Assembly: GCF_032484785.1 (NCBI RefSeq)
Contig: NZ_JAUETR010000001.1
Span: 1,364,001 to 1,428,000 of the forward strand
Reading direction: 5' to 3'
DNA length: 64,000 bases
Source of the DNA: Bradyrhizobium sp. SZCCHNS1050
Lineage (GTDB): Bacteria; Pseudomonadota; Alphaproteobacteria; Rhizobiales; Xanthobacteraceae
The translations under genes were made by a program, and so were the position numbers. Below, piece after piece: positions 38,655-48,890 of this stretch. The notes beneath the pieces were generated by a model. That model was not told the origin of the DNA. It worked only from the letters and a program-made list of their open reading frames with translations, and ran no database searches. The first letter of the stretch is position 1, and each line of letters starts with the position of its first letter.

Positions 38655-39240
38655 CTTTCGTTTTTCAGAAAATCATGATTGACTATGCGCATCCCGTCCC
38701 GCCATGAGGGGCGCTTCGCGATCGTCACGAGACGTGGGTGCGGGATGCGGTGGGTGCATTGGATCGCAGCGCGAGCAATCGTGCGGACGAACGAGCCCGA
38801 TGCGCCGGCGAAATCGTAGGGTCCTGGCCTCCCGGTGCTGAGGCCAAGCGGACGGTGACGATGATCCGTTCGTGACGGGGGCAAGACAGCCGGTCCCCGG
38901 GGAGAGGACGTATAAGCCGCCCAACCATCGCGCGGGGAATGCCGGGATGTCTCGGCTGAACCTGTGGTACCTGCCGCCTGCATTTTTTTCGCAGGCGGGC
39001 CATGGGGGCGGCCAGCTCCCGGCATTCCCTGCGCCCTCTTCGTCGATGAGGGCGAAACGACCCGCACAACTCGGACGCACGGAGCGCCGCGAGGCCGAAT
39101 GCCTGCGTTCTAAGAAGCACTCATCGCAGATGTCGGCGCCCGCAGCGTCGAGGCGGTGGAGAGACGATGGACGTCCCGCATGACAGCGCGCACAAACGCC
39201 ACGGCTGTCGACCATTGGCCCGGTGGACGTCCGCGCCGAA
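38655..39240 (-). repeat. Dispersed repeat A, copy 2 (longer copy)
   Basis: Reverse-complement counterpart of 2232-2650, with the blocks listed there in the same order. This copy is longer and includes CCATGGCCCGCCTGCG and GCAGGCGGCAGGTACCACAG. Overlapping open frames on the minus strand (ending in RDDREAPLM-like text) are, from memory, a feature of this repeat in Bradyrhizobium and are not considered genes. It fills the gap between the ParA-type gene and the amidohydrolase and may mark the edge of the accessory island. Confidence 0.8.
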
Positions 39241-39245
39241 TGGCC

Positions 39246-40493
39246 TCAGCCGTTCAGCCGGTCGATGTGCACCTTGCCGGCCTTCATCACCAGCGGAATG
39301 TGATCGCCCTGGCCGAGCAGGCACGAGACGTCGCGCAGCGGATTGCCCTCGACCACGAGCAGGTCGGCGAAGGCGCCGGGCGCGATGCGGCCGAGCTTGC
39401 CTTCCATGCCGAGCACCTCGGCGCCGATCACGGTCGCGCTGGCAATGACCTCGCGGGGCCCGAGGATCTCGGCGCGGATCCGGAATTCATCGCTCTGCAG
39501 GCGCTGGGAGGGTCCCAGGAGATCGCTGCCGAAGCCCATCTTGACGCCGGCGTCGCGGTAGATGCCGAGCGAGCGCAGGCCGGCATCGCGCACATCGGCG
39601 ATCTTGGCGACGCTCTCCGGCGGCAGGCCATACTGCGCGCCTTCATTGGCGAGCGCCTCATAGGTGACGAGCGTCGGGATGACATAGACGCCCTTCTCGG
39701 CCATCAGGCGCGCGGTCGGAAGGTCGACCAGATTGCCATGCTCGATGGTGCGGACCCCGCAATGGACGGCGCGGGCGATGGCTTCCGCCGTGTAGGCATG
39801 CGCCAGGACGTAGGTCTGCCGCGCGCGAGCCTCGGCGACGATGGCGCGGATCTCGTCCTCCGAGTAGCCGAACGCGCCGACGGGATCGGTCGGCGAGGCC
39901 ACGCCGCCGGACGCCATGATCTTGATCTGGTCGGCGCCCATCTGCAGCTCCTCGCGCACCGCCTTGCGCACCGCATCGACGCCATCGGCCACCCGGGCCA
40001 GCGCGCCGACGCGCACGCAGCAGGGACAAGGGGCGTTGTCGGAAAGGAAATCCGTCCGCGCCCGCATGTCGCCATGGCCGCCGGTCTGGCTGAGCGCCCG
40101 GCCGGACACGAACAGCCGCGGGCCCTCGGTGAGGCCGGTATCGACGGCCTGCTTCAGCGGATAGCCAGCGCCGCCGGCGTCACGCACCGTGGTAAATCCC
40201 CTCCGCAGCATGCCCTTGAGCAGCAGCGCCGAGCGCAGGGTCACCAGCACGTTCGGCATCTGCACTTGCTGGGCAAGATTGAGCTCGACCGCGATCGCAT
40301 GGACGTGCAGGTCGATCAGCCCCGGCATCAGCGTCTTGCTTTGGAGATCGATGGTCTGGTCGACGCTGGTCTGCAGCGGCTTGTCGGACACTTCCTTGAT
40401 CAGGTTGCCTTCGACCAGGACGTGCTGCCCCTCGAGCAGGTCGGGCTGCAGCGGGTCGAGCAGAGCGGCATTCTTGAACAGGATGGTCGGCAT
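39246..40493 (-). CDS. Amidohydrolase family metal-dependent hydrolase
   Basis: A 415-residue TIM-barrel amidohydrolase. LIDLHVHAI gives the HxH metal ligands, ADQIKIMASGG the bridging Lys, LAHAYTAEAI and IEHGNLV the next His ligands, and GFGSDLLG the catalytic Asp. The small beta-sandwich domain is formed by both ends (PTILFKNAALLDP; GAFADLLVVEGNPL). It resembles imidazolonepropionase/Xaa-Pro dipeptidase-like enzymes; a dipeptide or lactam substrate is possible. ATG 40493 follows GAGG at eight bases. PutA lies just upstream on the same strand (120-base gap), which may hint at proline-containing substrates. Confidence 0.85.
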   Translation of the reverse strand: MPTILFKNAALLDPLQPDLLEGQHVLVEGNLIKEVSDKPLQTSVDQTIDLQSKTLMPGLIDLHVHAIAVELNLAQQVQMPNVLVTLRSALLLKGMLRRGFTTVRDAGGAGYPLKQAVDTGLTEGPRLFVSGRALSQTGGHGDMRARTDFLSDNAPCPCCVRVGALARVADGVDAVRKAVREELQMGADQIKIMASGGVASPTDPVGAFGYSEDEIRAIVAEARARQTYVLAHAYTAEAIARAVHCGVRTIEHGNLVDLPTARLMAEKGVYVIPTLVTYEALANEGAQYGLPPESVAKIADVRDAGLRSLGIYRDAGVKMGFGSDLLGPSQRLQSDEFRIRAEILGPREVIASATVIGAEVLGMEGKLGRIAPGAFADLLVVEGNPLRDVSCLLGQGDHIPLVMKAGKVHIDRLNG

Positions 40494-40613
40494 CAAGGTG
40501 TCCTCGATCGGAGCGAAGCGTGCGTCAGCGGGCGGAGCGGGCCGACGATGACGGTGTTCTCCCCTATCCTGTCCTGCGGGCTCGAGCCAGCTCGGGACGG
40601 AATACCTGTCTTC

Positions 40614-43600
40614 TCAGCCGATCGACATCAGGCTGGCATTGCCGCCGGCGGCCGCGGTGTTGGTGGAGAGACTGACTTCGGTGACCAGCCGGTCGAGATC
40701 GTAGCAGCCGTCGCTGGCGCGCGGCGTGACGAGCGGGACGATCGGTCCGGGGCGCGTGGCGAGGTCGCGACCGAGCGCGATCAATTCATCCGCCTCGCCG
40801 TCGGAAAGCACGGCCTGCAGATCGCGGAGAGCCCGCCAGCTGTCGACGATCCGCAGGCGGCCGCGCAGCCGGCTGGTGAGCGGTCCCAACACGGCACAAG
40901 CAGGGCTGGCGCGTTCGACGAACGCGTCGTTTCCGGTCATCAGAATGACGCCGATCTGGACCAGCAACGCCTGCTCGCTTCGCGCCAGTGCAGCGACGGC
41001 GCCGCGCGCGGTGATGCGATAGACGTTCTGTTCGCCGACGGGTCCTGGCAACTCGATCTCGAGGCCGGCCAGCACCTGGGGCCCATGCGCCTCGCACGCC
41101 AGCGCCGCCTCGGCGTGTCCGCTGGCGCGCAACCCGTCGAGGTAAGAGCGCAAGACCGCGTCAGACTGCGACGCCATGAGCCGCTGGCGCGGCGGCATCG
41201 CGAACAGCCGGCGCAGATACAGCGGACCGCCGGCCTTCGGCCCGGTCCCCGACAGGCCGGAGCCGCCGAATGGCTGCACGCCGACCACCGCACCGATCAC
41301 GTTGCGGTTGACGTAGATGTTGCCGGCCGCGCTGTGGCTCGAGGCGCGGGCAATTGTCTCCGTGATCCGCGAATGGATACCGAAGGTCAGGCCATAACCG
41401 GTGAGGTTGATCGCGTCGACGAGGTCAACGAGCTGCTCGCGGCGGTAGCGCAGCACGTGGAGCACGGGGCCGAACACCTCGCGCTCGACATCGAAGATGT
41501 TGGCGATCTCGATGATGGTCGGCGCAACGAACGTGCCATGCGCCGCCTGCGGCGGCAGCGGCAGCCGCTCCACGGCATGGCCGCGCGCCTGCATCGTGGC
41601 GACATGCGCATCGAGCGTGTCGCGGGCCTCGCCGCTGATCACCGGGCCGACATCGACCGACAACGACGCGGGATTGCCGAGTTCGAGCTCGCGCAGCGCG
41701 CCGCGCAGCATCGACATGATGTGGTCGGCGACGTCCGCCTGCAGGCAGAGGATGCGCAGCGCCGAACAGCGCTGGCCAGCGGAGTCGAAGGCGGAAGCGA
41801 TGACATCGCCGACAACCTGCTCGGCGAGCGCCGAGGAATCCACGATCAGCGCGTTTTGGCCGCCGGTCTCGGCGATCAGCGGCACGGGCTGTCCATGGAC
41901 GGTGAGGCGCTCGGCAAGCTGTTTCTGGATCAGCCGCGCGACGTCGGTCGATCCCGTGAACATCACGCCCTGCACGCTGTGATCGCCGACCAGCGCCGCG
42001 CCGACGCGGCCGTCGCCCGGCAGCAATTGCAGGACATCCGCCGGCACGCCCGCCTCGTTGATGATGCGAACCGCTTGGGCGGCGATCAGCGGCGTCTCCT
42101 CGGCAGGTTTCGCCAGCACCGGATTGCCGGCCGCGAGTGCGGCAGCGATCTGGCCGGTGAAGATCGCGAGCGGAAAATTCCACGGGCTGATGCAGACCAC
42201 GGGACCGAGCGGCCTGGGAATGTCGCCATCGGGCAGCGCTTCGATCTCGCTCGCATAATAGCGCAGGAAATCGACGGCTTCGCGCACCTCGCCGACGGCG
42301 TTCGCAAAGGTCTTGCCGGCCTCGCGGACGATCAAGCCGATGAGGACGAGGCGACGCGCCTCCATCGTCTCGGCCGCGGCGCGCAGGCATGCGGCGCGCG
42401 CGCGCGGGCTGGTCGCGGCCCAGGCCGGCGCGGCGTTCGCGGCACGCGACAGCGCCGCCTCGATCTCGGCAGGCGCTGCATCCCTGACCGCACCGACGAC
42501 GTCACGGCGGTCGGCGGGATTGCGAATGCGGCGCGCGCCTTCGCTGGTCGTCGCTCCGGGCGCCGCAGCCGTCCAATCGAGGCTCGCGCTCGTGACCAGA
42601 CCTTCGCCGAGACGCGCCAGCGCGCGCTGATCGGAGAGATCGAATCCGGCCGAGTTCACGCGGCCCGGGCCGAACAGCTCGGGCGGGCGCCTGATCTTGT
42701 CGTGCGGCGCGCCCGGGCGTTCCGACGCGCGAACGATGGCGACCGGGTCCGCGATCAGATCGTCGACGGAGACGGCGGGATCGGCGATGCGGTTGACGAA
42801 GGAGGTGTTGGCGCCGTTCTCCAGCAGCCGCCGCACCAGATAGGCCAGCAGCGTCTCGTGCGAACCGACCGGCGCGTAGATGCGGCACGGGCGGCCGAGC
42901 CGTGCGGGTCCGACAACTTCCTCGTAGAGCGGCTCGCCCATGCCGTGCAGGCACTGGAATTCATACTGGCCGCGCTCGTAGCTGGAGCCCGCCATCTCCA
43001 CGATCGATGCCAGCGTCCCCGCATTATGCGTCGCGAACTGCGGGAACACGGCGTCGGGCGCGCCCAGCAGTTTGCGGGCGCAGGCGAGGTACGACACGTC
43101 GGTATGGTGCTTGCGCGTGAAGACCGGAAAGTCCTCCAGGCCATCGACCTGGGCGCGCTTGATCTCGCTGTCCCAATAGGCGCCCTTGACGAGGCGCACC
43201 ATCAGCCGGCGCTGCGAGCGCCGCGCGAGGTCGATGAGCCAATCGACGACGAAGGCGCAGCGCTTCTGATAGGCCTGGATGACGAAGCCGATGCCGTTCC
43301 AGCCGGCGAGGTCCGGATCGAGGCAGAGCGCCTCGAGCAGATCGAGGGACAGGTCGAGACGGTCGGCTTCCTCGGCGTCGATGTTGAGGCCGATGTCGTA
43401 TCGCCGCGCGAGCAGCACCAGCCGCTTCAGCCGCGGCAGCAACTCGTCCATGACGCGGCCGCGCTTGATGCGGACATAGCGCGGATGCAGCGCCGAGAGC
43501 TTGATCGAGATGCCCGGCCCGTCGTAGATGCCGGCACCGGCCGCATGCCGCCCGATCGCATGGATCGCCGCCTCGTAGGCGGCGAAGTAGCGCGCGGCGT

Positions 43601-44267
43601 CTTCCGCCGTCGTCGCGGCCTCCCCGAGCATGTCATAGGAGTAGCGGAAGCCCTGCGCTTCCCATGGACGGCCGTTCGACAGCGCCGCGTCGATGGTCTG
43701 ACCGGCCACGAACTGTTCGCCCATCAGGCGCATGGCGAGCGTGACGCCCTTGCGGATGATCGGCTCGCCGCCGCGGGCGATCAGCCGTGTCAGCGCCGAC
43801 ACCAGGCTGTCCTCGCTGGCCGCGGCCGTCAGCGTGCCGGTGACGATGAGGCCCCAGGTCGCGGCGTTCACCAGCAGCGACGGGCTGTGCCCGATATGGG
43901 CGCGCCAATCGCCGGTCGCGATCTTGTCGCGGATCAGCGCATCGCGCGTCGCGGTGTCCGGAATCCGCAGCAGCGCCTCGGCCAGGCACATCAGCGCCAC
44001 GCCCTCCTGGCTCGACAGTGAATATTCGTGGATCAGTCCCTCGACGCCGCCGGATTGCGCCTTGCCGCGCAGACGCAGGACCAGATCCCGCGCCAGACCG
44101 GCCGCTCGTGCCGACGATGCCTCCGGGAGCGCGGCGAGATCGAGCAGCGGCGCGATGCACTCCGGCTCGGCGCGGCGATAGGCCGAGGTGATCGCAGCGC
44201 GCAGCCCGCTCTGGCGCTGGACCTGGGTCGCGAACGCGGCGAACGGTCGTGGCGGCGACTGCGACAT
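40614..44267 (-). CDS. putA: Bifunctional proline dehydrogenase / glutamate-semialdehyde dehydrogenase
   Basis: A 1217-residue enzyme converting proline to glutamate in two steps, with FAD then NAD+. The proline dehydrogenase barrel spans about 180-460 ([41 protein letters not shown]). The aldehyde dehydrogenase part begins near 560 with [42 protein letters not shown] and the catalytic Cys in [10 protein letters not shown]; about 170 more residues follow the conserved [16 protein letters not shown]. There is no ribbon-helix-helix region at the N-terminus, so it is not self-regulating like E. coli PutA. AGAGGAG precedes the start. Usually membrane-associated. Confidence 0.95.
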   Translation of the reverse strand: MSQSPPRPFAAFATQVQRQSGLRAAITSAYRRAEPECIAPLLDLAALPEASSARAAGLARDLVLRLRGKAQSGGVEGLIHEYSLSSQEGVALMCLAEALLRIPDTATRDALIRDKIATGDWRAHIGHSPSLLVNAATWGLIVTGTLTAAASEDSLVSALTRLIARGGEPIIRKGVTLAMRLMGEQFVAGQTIDAALSNGRPWEAQGFRYSYDMLGEAATTAEDAARYFAAYEAAIHAIGRHAAGAGIYDGPGISIKLSALHPRYVRIKRGRVMDELLPRLKRLVLLARRYDIGLNIDAEEADRLDLSLDLLEALCLDPDLAGWNGIGFVIQAYQKRCAFVVDWLIDLARRSQRRLMVRLVKGAYWDSEIKRAQVDGLEDFPVFTRKHHTDVSYLACARKLLGAPDAVFPQFATHNAGTLASIVEMAGSSYERGQYEFQCLHGMGEPLYEEVVGPARLGRPCRIYAPVGSHETLLAYLVRRLLENGANTSFVNRIADPAVSVDDLIADPVAIVRASERPGAPHDKIRRPPELFGPGRVNSAGFDLSDQRALARLGEGLVTSASLDWTAAAPGATTSEGARRIRNPADRRDVVGAVRDAAPAEIEAALSRAANAAPAWAATSPRARAACLRAAAETMEARRLVLIGLIVREAGKTFANAVGEVREAVDFLRYYASEIEALPDGDIPRPLGPVVCISPWNFPLAIFTGQIAAALAAGNPVLAKPAEETPLIAAQAVRIINEAGVPADVLQLLPGDGRVGAALVGDHSVQGVMFTGSTDVARLIQKQLAERLTVHGQPVPLIAETGGQNALIVDSSALAEQVVGDVIASAFDSAGQRCSALRILCLQADVADHIMSMLRGALRELELGNPASLSVDVGPVISGEARDTLDAHVATMQARGHAVERLPLPPQAAHGTFVAPTIIEIANIFDVEREVFGPVLHVLRYRREQLVDLVDAINLTGYGLTFGIHSRITETIARASSHSAAGNIYVNRNVIGAVVGVQPFGGSGLSGTGPKAGGPLYLRRLFAMPPRQRLMASQSDAVLRSYLDGLRASGHAEAALACEAHGPQVLAGLEIELPGPVGEQNVYRITARGAVAALARSEQALLVQIGVILMTGNDAFVERASPACAVLGPLTSRLRGRLRIVDSWRALRDLQAVLSDGEADELIALGRDLATRPGPIVPLVTPRASDGCYDLDRLVTEVSLSTNTAAAGGNASLMSIG

Positions 44268-44346
44268 GACCCGTCTCCTCTGAAGCGATCCCCGTCACTC
44301 GCCATGGCTGCGCGGCGTTGGCGCACGTCGCGAGCGACGGATAGCG

Positions 44347-45153
44347 CTACCGCCCGATCAACTGATCGGCGTAGTAGCCGATGGTCTTGCGGTAGATCAC
44401 CGCCCTGTTCCACTCGCGCATCGCCTCGAAATTGGCCGAGCCCTCGTCATAGGGCGCGCCCATCTTGAAGCCGTTGCTGTGCAGCAGGTTGGCGGTCGAG
44501 GCCAGCACGTCGGCGGTGGAGTGGCGCAGGTCGACGCGGCCGTCGCCGTCGAAATCGACGCCGTATTTGATGTAGGACGACGGCAGGAACTGGGTCTGGC
44601 CGATCTCGCCGGCGAAGGCGCCGACGAGGTCGCGCAAGGTGAGATCGCCGCGCTGCACGATCTTCAGCGCCGCCAGCAATTCGCCCTGGAACAGCTCGGT
44701 GCGCCGGCAGTCATGCGCCAAGGTCGCAAGCGTGCGGATCACCGGCAGCTTGCCCATGTCGCCCTTGCCGAAATCGGTCTCGAGTCCCCAGATCGCGACC
44801 AGGATCTGGCGCGGCACGCCATATTGCTGCTCGATGCGCGACAGCAGCGCGGCGTGCCGCTGCAGCATCGCGCGCCCGCCATTGATGCGGCCGGCGCCGA
44901 CGCGGGTCGAGACGTACTGCTCGAAGCTCTTGTTGAAGGTGTAGCGCTGGCGGCGGTCGAAGGCGAGCACGGCCGGATCGAGCGTCACGCCCGACAGCGC
45001 CTGGCTGATCGTGCCGCCCGAGACGCCGGCGCTCTGCGCCTCCGCCGAGACGCCCGCGATGAAGGTATTGAAGTCGCCGCCGCAGCGCGCGGCGAAAGCG
45101 GGAGAGGCAAAGGAGAGGATCGCGACGGCAACAAGGAAGCGGACAACGGACAT
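44347..45153 (-). CDS. Lytic murein transglycosylase (MltB-type)
   Basis: A 268-residue periplasmic enzyme that cleaves peptidoglycan, forming 1,6-anhydro ends. The signal peptide is at the start (FLVAVAILSFASPAFA, cleaved about residue 22). The SLT_2 core contains the catalytic Glu in AIWGLETDFGKG, then FAGEIGQTQFLPSSYIKYGVDFDGDG and SANFEAMREWNRA. It lacks a C-terminal peptidoglycan-binding domain found in longer relatives. The start at 45153 gives the proper signal peptide; 20 more codons upstream are open but not signal-like. Confidence 0.92.
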   Translation of the reverse strand: MSVVRFLVAVAILSFASPAFAARCGGDFNTFIAGVSAEAQSAGVSGGTISQALSGVTLDPAVLAFDRRQRYTFNKSFEQYVSTRVGAGRINGGRAMLQRHAALLSRIEQQYGVPRQILVAIWGLETDFGKGDMGKLPVIRTLATLAHDCRRTELFQGELLAALKIVQRGDLTLRDLVGAFAGEIGQTQFLPSSYIKYGVDFDGDGRVDLRHSTADVLASTANLLHSNGFKMGAPYDEGSANFEAMREWNRAVIYRKTIGYYADQLIGR

Positions 45154-45419
45154 GAGGAGAAAGGTCCCTGCATGAGAGCATGATGACGGCAGTCCGGCGG
45201 CGGACGCCGTCACAATGCCTGATTTGGCGGTACCAGGCCAGCCGGCGGGCGATAGCCACCGAACCGCACCCCATCGTCATCTTTTTTTGAACGGTCGGCG
45301 CGCTCGTCGCCACTCATGCAGGGCGTGCCTCGTCCGACGTCGCGCCGTTTTCGCGCGCCGATCCAAGCGCGCGTTCTGAAAACCACGAGCGTTGGCACCA
45401 CTTTTCGGGAGAGGTCCCC

Positions 45420-46370
45420 ATGACGATGATGTTCCGGCTCGGCACACTGGCGCAGCTCACCTTGGTCGCGGCCCTGATGTGTCACGGCCTGGCGCCCGCG
45501 GCCGCTCAGCCGGGCGATGTGGCGGGCGCAAAGGATTACCCCGGGATCGGCCGCTTCGCCGGCAGCGTGATCACCGGCTATGTCACCAAGGATTTCGATG
45601 CGATGCGGCTGCAGGCGGCGCCGTTCAAGGCGGACAAGGCGACCGACGAGCGACGCCCGGAGGGGCGCGTCGTCAGAATCGCCTATCGCACCGCGCCGGG
45701 TCCCTCGATCCTCGAAGTGTCGCGCAATTTCGAAAACCAGCTCGCCAAGGCCGGCTTCGAGAAGCTCCTCGCCTGCGACACCGATGCCTGCGGCGGCATT
45801 CCCTTCACCGAGGCGATCGACCTGCTGCCGGTTCCGCAGATGTGGGCCGATGGCTTCGACTACCGCTATTTTGCCGGCCGCAAGGAGGCCGGCGGCCGCG
45901 AGACCTTTGCCAGCGTGCTGGTCAGCCAGAACAACCAGCAGATCTACGCCCAGCTCACCGTTGCCGAGCTCGGCGCGATGGAGAACAAGATGGTGAGCGT
46001 CGCCGAGATGGCGAAGGGCCTCGGCGACAAGGGCCACATCGCCCTCTACGGCATCTATTTCGACACCGACAAGGCGACGATGAAGCCGGAGAGCCGGCCG
46101 ACGCTGGAGCAGATCGCGCAGTTGCTCGCCGGCCAGCCGCAGCTCAGCGTCTTCATCGTCGGCCATACCGACAACCAAGGCAGCTACGACTACAATCTCG
46201 ATCTGTCACGGCGGCGCGCCGAGGCGGTCGCCGCCGAGCTTTCGCGCAGCTATCGCATCGCGCCAGCGCGGCTGCGCACCGCGGGCGTCGGCCTGCTCGC
46301 GCCGGTCGGCAGCAATGCCACCGATGCGGGCCGCACGCTGAACCGCCGCGTCGAACTGGTGGCGCCCTGA
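45420..46370 (+). CDS. OmpA-family outer membrane protein
   Basis: A 316-residue secreted protein with a signal peptide (about 1-29, ending AAAQ). The N-terminal half (DYPGIGRFAGSVITGYVTKDFD, two cysteines in ACDTDACGG) resembles DUF4892-like proteins. The C-terminal OmpA domain, about 195-316, has IYFDTDKATMKPES, VFIVGHTDNQGSYDYNLDLSRRRAEAV and NRRVEL, the peptidoglycan-binding signature. GGGAGAGG precedes the ATG. Probable envelope anchor; transcribed divergently from the lytic transglycosylase. Confidence 0.9.
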   Translation: MTMMFRLGTLAQLTLVAALMCHGLAPAAAQPGDVAGAKDYPGIGRFAGSVITGYVTKDFDAMRLQAAPFKADKATDERRPEGRVVRIAYRTAPGPSILEVSRNFENQLAKAGFEKLLACDTDACGGIPFTEAIDLLPVPQMWADGFDYRYFAGRKEAGGRETFASVLVSQNNQQIYAQLTVAELGAMENKMVSVAEMAKGLGDKGHIALYGIYFDTDKATMKPESRPTLEQIAQLLAGQPQLSVFIVGHTDNQGSYDYNLDLSRRRAEAVAAELSRSYRIAPARLRTAGVGLLAPVGSNATDAGRTLNRRVELVAP

Positions 46371-46456
46371 GGCGCTGCGCCGGCGCGGCCGCTTGATCCT
46401 CGTCAACACCGTGCCATCATGACGCCCTAAGCTCCGCGGCCGAAATGGAGATCGCC

Positions 46457-46969
46457 ATGATCGGGATTACGCTGTCGACCGACCAGATCCGCTCGGCGCC
46501 GCCGGAGGTGCGGCGTTGGATCGAGCATCAGGTGCTGTCGGGTCTCGGGCTCGGCCCGGAGGCGCCGCTGACGCCTACCCTCCCCGCCCAGAGCGCGCAT
46601 CTCGTCGCCTGCAGCGTCGAGGATGCGGCCAAGGTCCTAGCGCAGATCCAGAGCGCGCTGCCCGCGGTGAACGTATTCTTCGAGTTCGGCCGGCCGGGCA
46701 TCGCGATGGGCCAGCCGCCGATCATGATGTTCCGCCTGATCGACATCCTGCATCACACGCGGCTGCAGAACATCGGCCAGGTGATGGCCTCGCTGGAGAT
46801 GATCAACAAGGCGCTGGTCGAGGTGAGGCACGATCCCTCGGTGCGCTTCTGCGGCTTCGACAATGAAGGCCACTGCCTGATCGCACCGGAGACGCAACGC
46901 GCGATCGCCAGCGTCTGGCAGAGCGTGATCGCCAGGCAGCACGGGGTGGCCGAGGGCGAGGCGGCGTGA
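46457..46969 (+). CDS. Conserved hypothetical protein (170 aa)
   Basis: A soluble protein beginning MIGITLSTDQIRSAPPEVRRWIE. No signal peptide, membrane segment or named domain. Leucine-rich helical stretches (AKVLAQIQSALPAVNVFFEFG, DILHHTRLQNIGQVMASLEMINKAL) suggest a compact helical protein. Start 46457 follows GGAG at six bases; an in-frame ATG four codons earlier is the alternative. Function unknown. Confidence 0.7.
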   Translation: MIGITLSTDQIRSAPPEVRRWIEHQVLSGLGLGPEAPLTPTLPAQSAHLVACSVEDAAKVLAQIQSALPAVNVFFEFGRPGIAMGQPPIMMFRLIDILHHTRLQNIGQVMASLEMINKALVEVRHDPSVRFCGFDNEGHCLIAPETQRAIASVWQSVIARQHGVAEGEAA

Positions 46970-46992
46970 GGCCGCGGCTCCGGTTTCAATGA

Positions 46993-47029
46993 GGCGTCAT
47001 CCGGAGCGCGCGGGGGCCCGGAATGACGG
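46993..47029. repeat. REP-like imperfect palindrome
   Basis: GCGTCATCCGGAGCG and CCCGGAATGACGG form the imperfect inverted ends of a short intergenic repeat of the type that is common in Bradyrhizobium. Confidence 0.5.
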
Positions 47030-47227
47030 AGCGAGATGTGCCGCGGGCGCCTCGTGCGCGCGAGGTCCGCGGACAAGAGAGGGCCGCCGGGACACTCCCG
47101 CCTCCTGTCCCAAAACGGCGCGCCGCACGCGGCGCAGCCATGCCCGCCCCGAGCGGCTCCGGCCTTGAGCCGGTCGCGGACGGTGCTACGATATCGTTGT
47201 CGTTCACGATCCCTCGGGAGATCGCCG

Positions 47228-47548
47228 ATGCAGCACAATCAACGCCAGCGCCGATTGCTCCAGATCCCTCTGTTCCGCCTGCTCGCGATCAACCTCGCGC
47301 TCGGCCTCGGCATGGCCGTGGTGCTGGTCGGCGGATTGCTGCTGCTCGATCCCTGGGGCCTGCGTCACCTGATCTTCGCCGACCACTCGCCCGTCGTCGC
47401 CATCGGTCTCTTGCTCGGCTCGTTCTTCGTCACCTTCGGCTCGACCGCGATGGGCACCGCGATCATGGCGCTCGGCCGCAGTGATGATGACGACGGCCCG
47501 CACGGCGGCACGCGGGTGCATGCGCGGGTGAAGGTGCGGAGGCGATAG
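47228..47548 (+). CDS. Small two-helix membrane protein
   Basis: A 106-residue protein with two membrane helices (LAINLALGLGMAVVLVGGLLL and VVAIGLLLGSFFVTFGSTAM) separated by a short loop, and a charged C-terminus (DDDDGPHGG...VKVRRR). GGGAGA precedes the ATG at 47228. No domain can be named; function unknown. The frame upstream of the ATG overlaps repeat-like sequence and is not used. Confidence 0.75.
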   Translation: MQHNQRQRRLLQIPLFRLLAINLALGLGMAVVLVGGLLLLDPWGLRHLIFADHSPVVAIGLLLGSFFVTFGSTAMGTAIMALGRSDDDDGPHGGTRVHARVKVRRR

Positions 47549-47581
47549 AGGCGAGCTGTTACCACGCGCTCGGTGCGCTCC

Positions 47582-47776
47582 CCTCCCCCTTGCGGGGAGG
47601 GGTCGGGGGTGGGGGTCTCCGGGCACTGAACTCAGTGAGGCGCGCTCGACAATACGAGTCCGGAGGCGCTCAACTCGATTGGCATCATCCGTGAAGATGC
47701 TCGGCGAGATCAGTGCGTCTCAGCTCAAGCGGGCCTCGTGGACCCCCACCCCCGACCCCTCCCCGCAAGGGGGAGG
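47582..47776. repeat. Perfect 36-bp inverted repeat pair (arms 47582-47617 and 47741-47776)
   Basis: The two arms are exact reverse complements over 36 bases, with cores such as GGGGAGGGGTCGGGGGTGGG in the left arm. They are separated by 123 bases that contain no gene. Such G-rich repeats are common in Bradyrhizobium, but an exact inverted pair this close is notable. Confidence 0.9.
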
Positions 47777-47827
47777 AGAGTCGACCGCGCCAGCGGCCGA
47801 AGCCTTGGCTCAAGCGGCAGCTCTCGC

Positions 47828-48217
47828 TCACCAATGCCCCTTCCGTTTGTTCCAGGCGAACAGCACATCGGCAAACCGGTCATAGCCGAACCGCGTCAGC
47901 GGCCGCACCAGGCGGTTGCCGAACAGGGTCGCCAGCCAGCCCTCGCCCGGCGTCAGCGCCCACAGCAGGAGCGCCACGTCGGCGCCGGTGATCAACTCGC
48001 CGTCCTCGTCGGTCGCGTGCAGGCGGCGGCGGACGGCGTCGACATCGGCGCCGAATGCGGCCAGCGCGTCGGGCTGCTCGTTGATGTCCTTGAACGCGAC
48101 CCGCCCCGACTTGACCAGCGCCAGCAGCTTGTTGCGCTGCCAGTCGATGCCGGCGTCACAGACCGGGCAGCGCGTGTTGTACCAGATGGTGAGTTGGGGC
48201 ATCGACATGGGCTGCAT
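47828..48217 (-). CDS. DCC-family thiol-disulfide oxidoreductase-like protein (DUF393)
   Basis: A 129-residue protein with the DUF393/DCC signature: IWYNTRCPVCDAGIDWQR gives a thioredoxin-like CxxC, followed by VAFKDINEQPDALAAFG and DGELITGADVALLLW. The fold is thioredoxin-like; the substrate is unknown. The start may be 48217, 48208 or 48202 since none has a strong ribosome site. It stands alone, converging with the inverted-repeat region. Confidence 0.85.
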   Translation of the reverse strand: MQPMSMPQLTIWYNTRCPVCDAGIDWQRNKLLALVKSGRVAFKDINEQPDALAAFGADVDAVRRRLHATDEDGELITGADVALLLWALTPGEGWLATLFGNRLVRPLTRFGYDRFADVLFAWNKRKGHW

Positions 48218-48421
48218 TCGCGGCGGGGTGAGACGTCCACGATGAACGCACTTTCATCCGGCAAAATCGAGGTGTTTCGGGACCCCGCCGGCCGGTCCGT
48301 GATCGCTCCGGCCGCCCTGCCGATTCGGCGAAAACCATATGACGAAAAAGTCAAAATCGGGCAGCGGATAAGCATTTTCTGGCATTGACCGGACCGGTCC
48401 CGCCGCCGTAAAGCGCCATCC

Positions 48422-48658
48422 ATGGCGAAAAAACCCGGCTCCAATCCCAAAGGCGAATTCGCCTTCTTCAACGTGACCTACGAGGACGGCTCGCAGCGCT
48501 CCAACCGGCGCGTCCCGGCCGAGCTGCTCGGCGGCCTCGACGGCGACGAGCCCGCGCGCGGCTTCATCATGGAGCAGGACCGCGAGATCGCCGAAAAGTC
48601 CGGCCGCCCGCCGCTTCAGATCAAGTCGCTCGAGCGGGTTGGGGCGAAGAAGAAGTAG
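48422..48658 (+). CDS. Small conserved hypothetical protein (78 aa)
   Basis: Basic, soluble protein starting MAKKPGSNPKGEFAFFNVTYEDG and ending GAKKK. No membrane segment or known domain. The regular codon use and short beta-like pattern (FFNVTYEDGSQRSNRRVP) support a real gene. Function unknown. Confidence 0.7.
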   Translation: MAKKPGSNPKGEFAFFNVTYEDGSQRSNRRVPAELLGGLDGDEPARGFIMEQDREIAEKSGRPPLQIKSLERVGAKKK

Positions 48659-48744
48659 GCCGGCCGAGCCGCCCTAGGATGGGCAAAGCGACCGCCGCCA
48701 GGCAGCCGCGTGTCCACGATCAACTGCGTACCACGAACGACGTC

Positions 48745-48890
48745 ATCATGGGTTACGCGTCATGGCCGGGCTTGTTTCGGCCATCGACGTCGTTGACGTC
48801 GCAATGACGTGGATGCGCGGGCCTTCGCCGCGACGAAGCGGCTTCGGCCGCGCAGGCGGGACAAGCCCGCGCGTGACGCGGAGATATCTC
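48745..48890. repeat. REP-like repeat overlapping the 3' end of the DUF817 gene
   Basis: GTCATGGCCGGGCTTG with CGTTGACGTCGCAATGACG, then a second imperfect palindrome with CGCGGGC and GCCCGCGCG. These match the style of dispersed rhizobial intergenic repeats. The C-terminal codons of the minus-strand gene read through it. Confidence 0.55.

Noticed and set aside
38872..39183. Protein-like open frames within repeat A copy 2
   Set aside because: The same text belongs to a dispersed repeat with a degenerate copy at 2232-2650 that has no open frame; not treated as genes.
39156..44021. A 1621-codon open frame on the plus strand opposite the amidohydrolase and putA
   Set aside because: Composition is that of a shadow frame (Arg/His/Asp-rich) and putA and the amidohydrolase are unmistakable on the other strand.
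40614..44267. N-terminal ribbon-helix-helix DNA-binding domain in PutA
   Set aside because: The N-terminal 60 residues show no RHH pattern, so the protein is not expected to repress its own gene.
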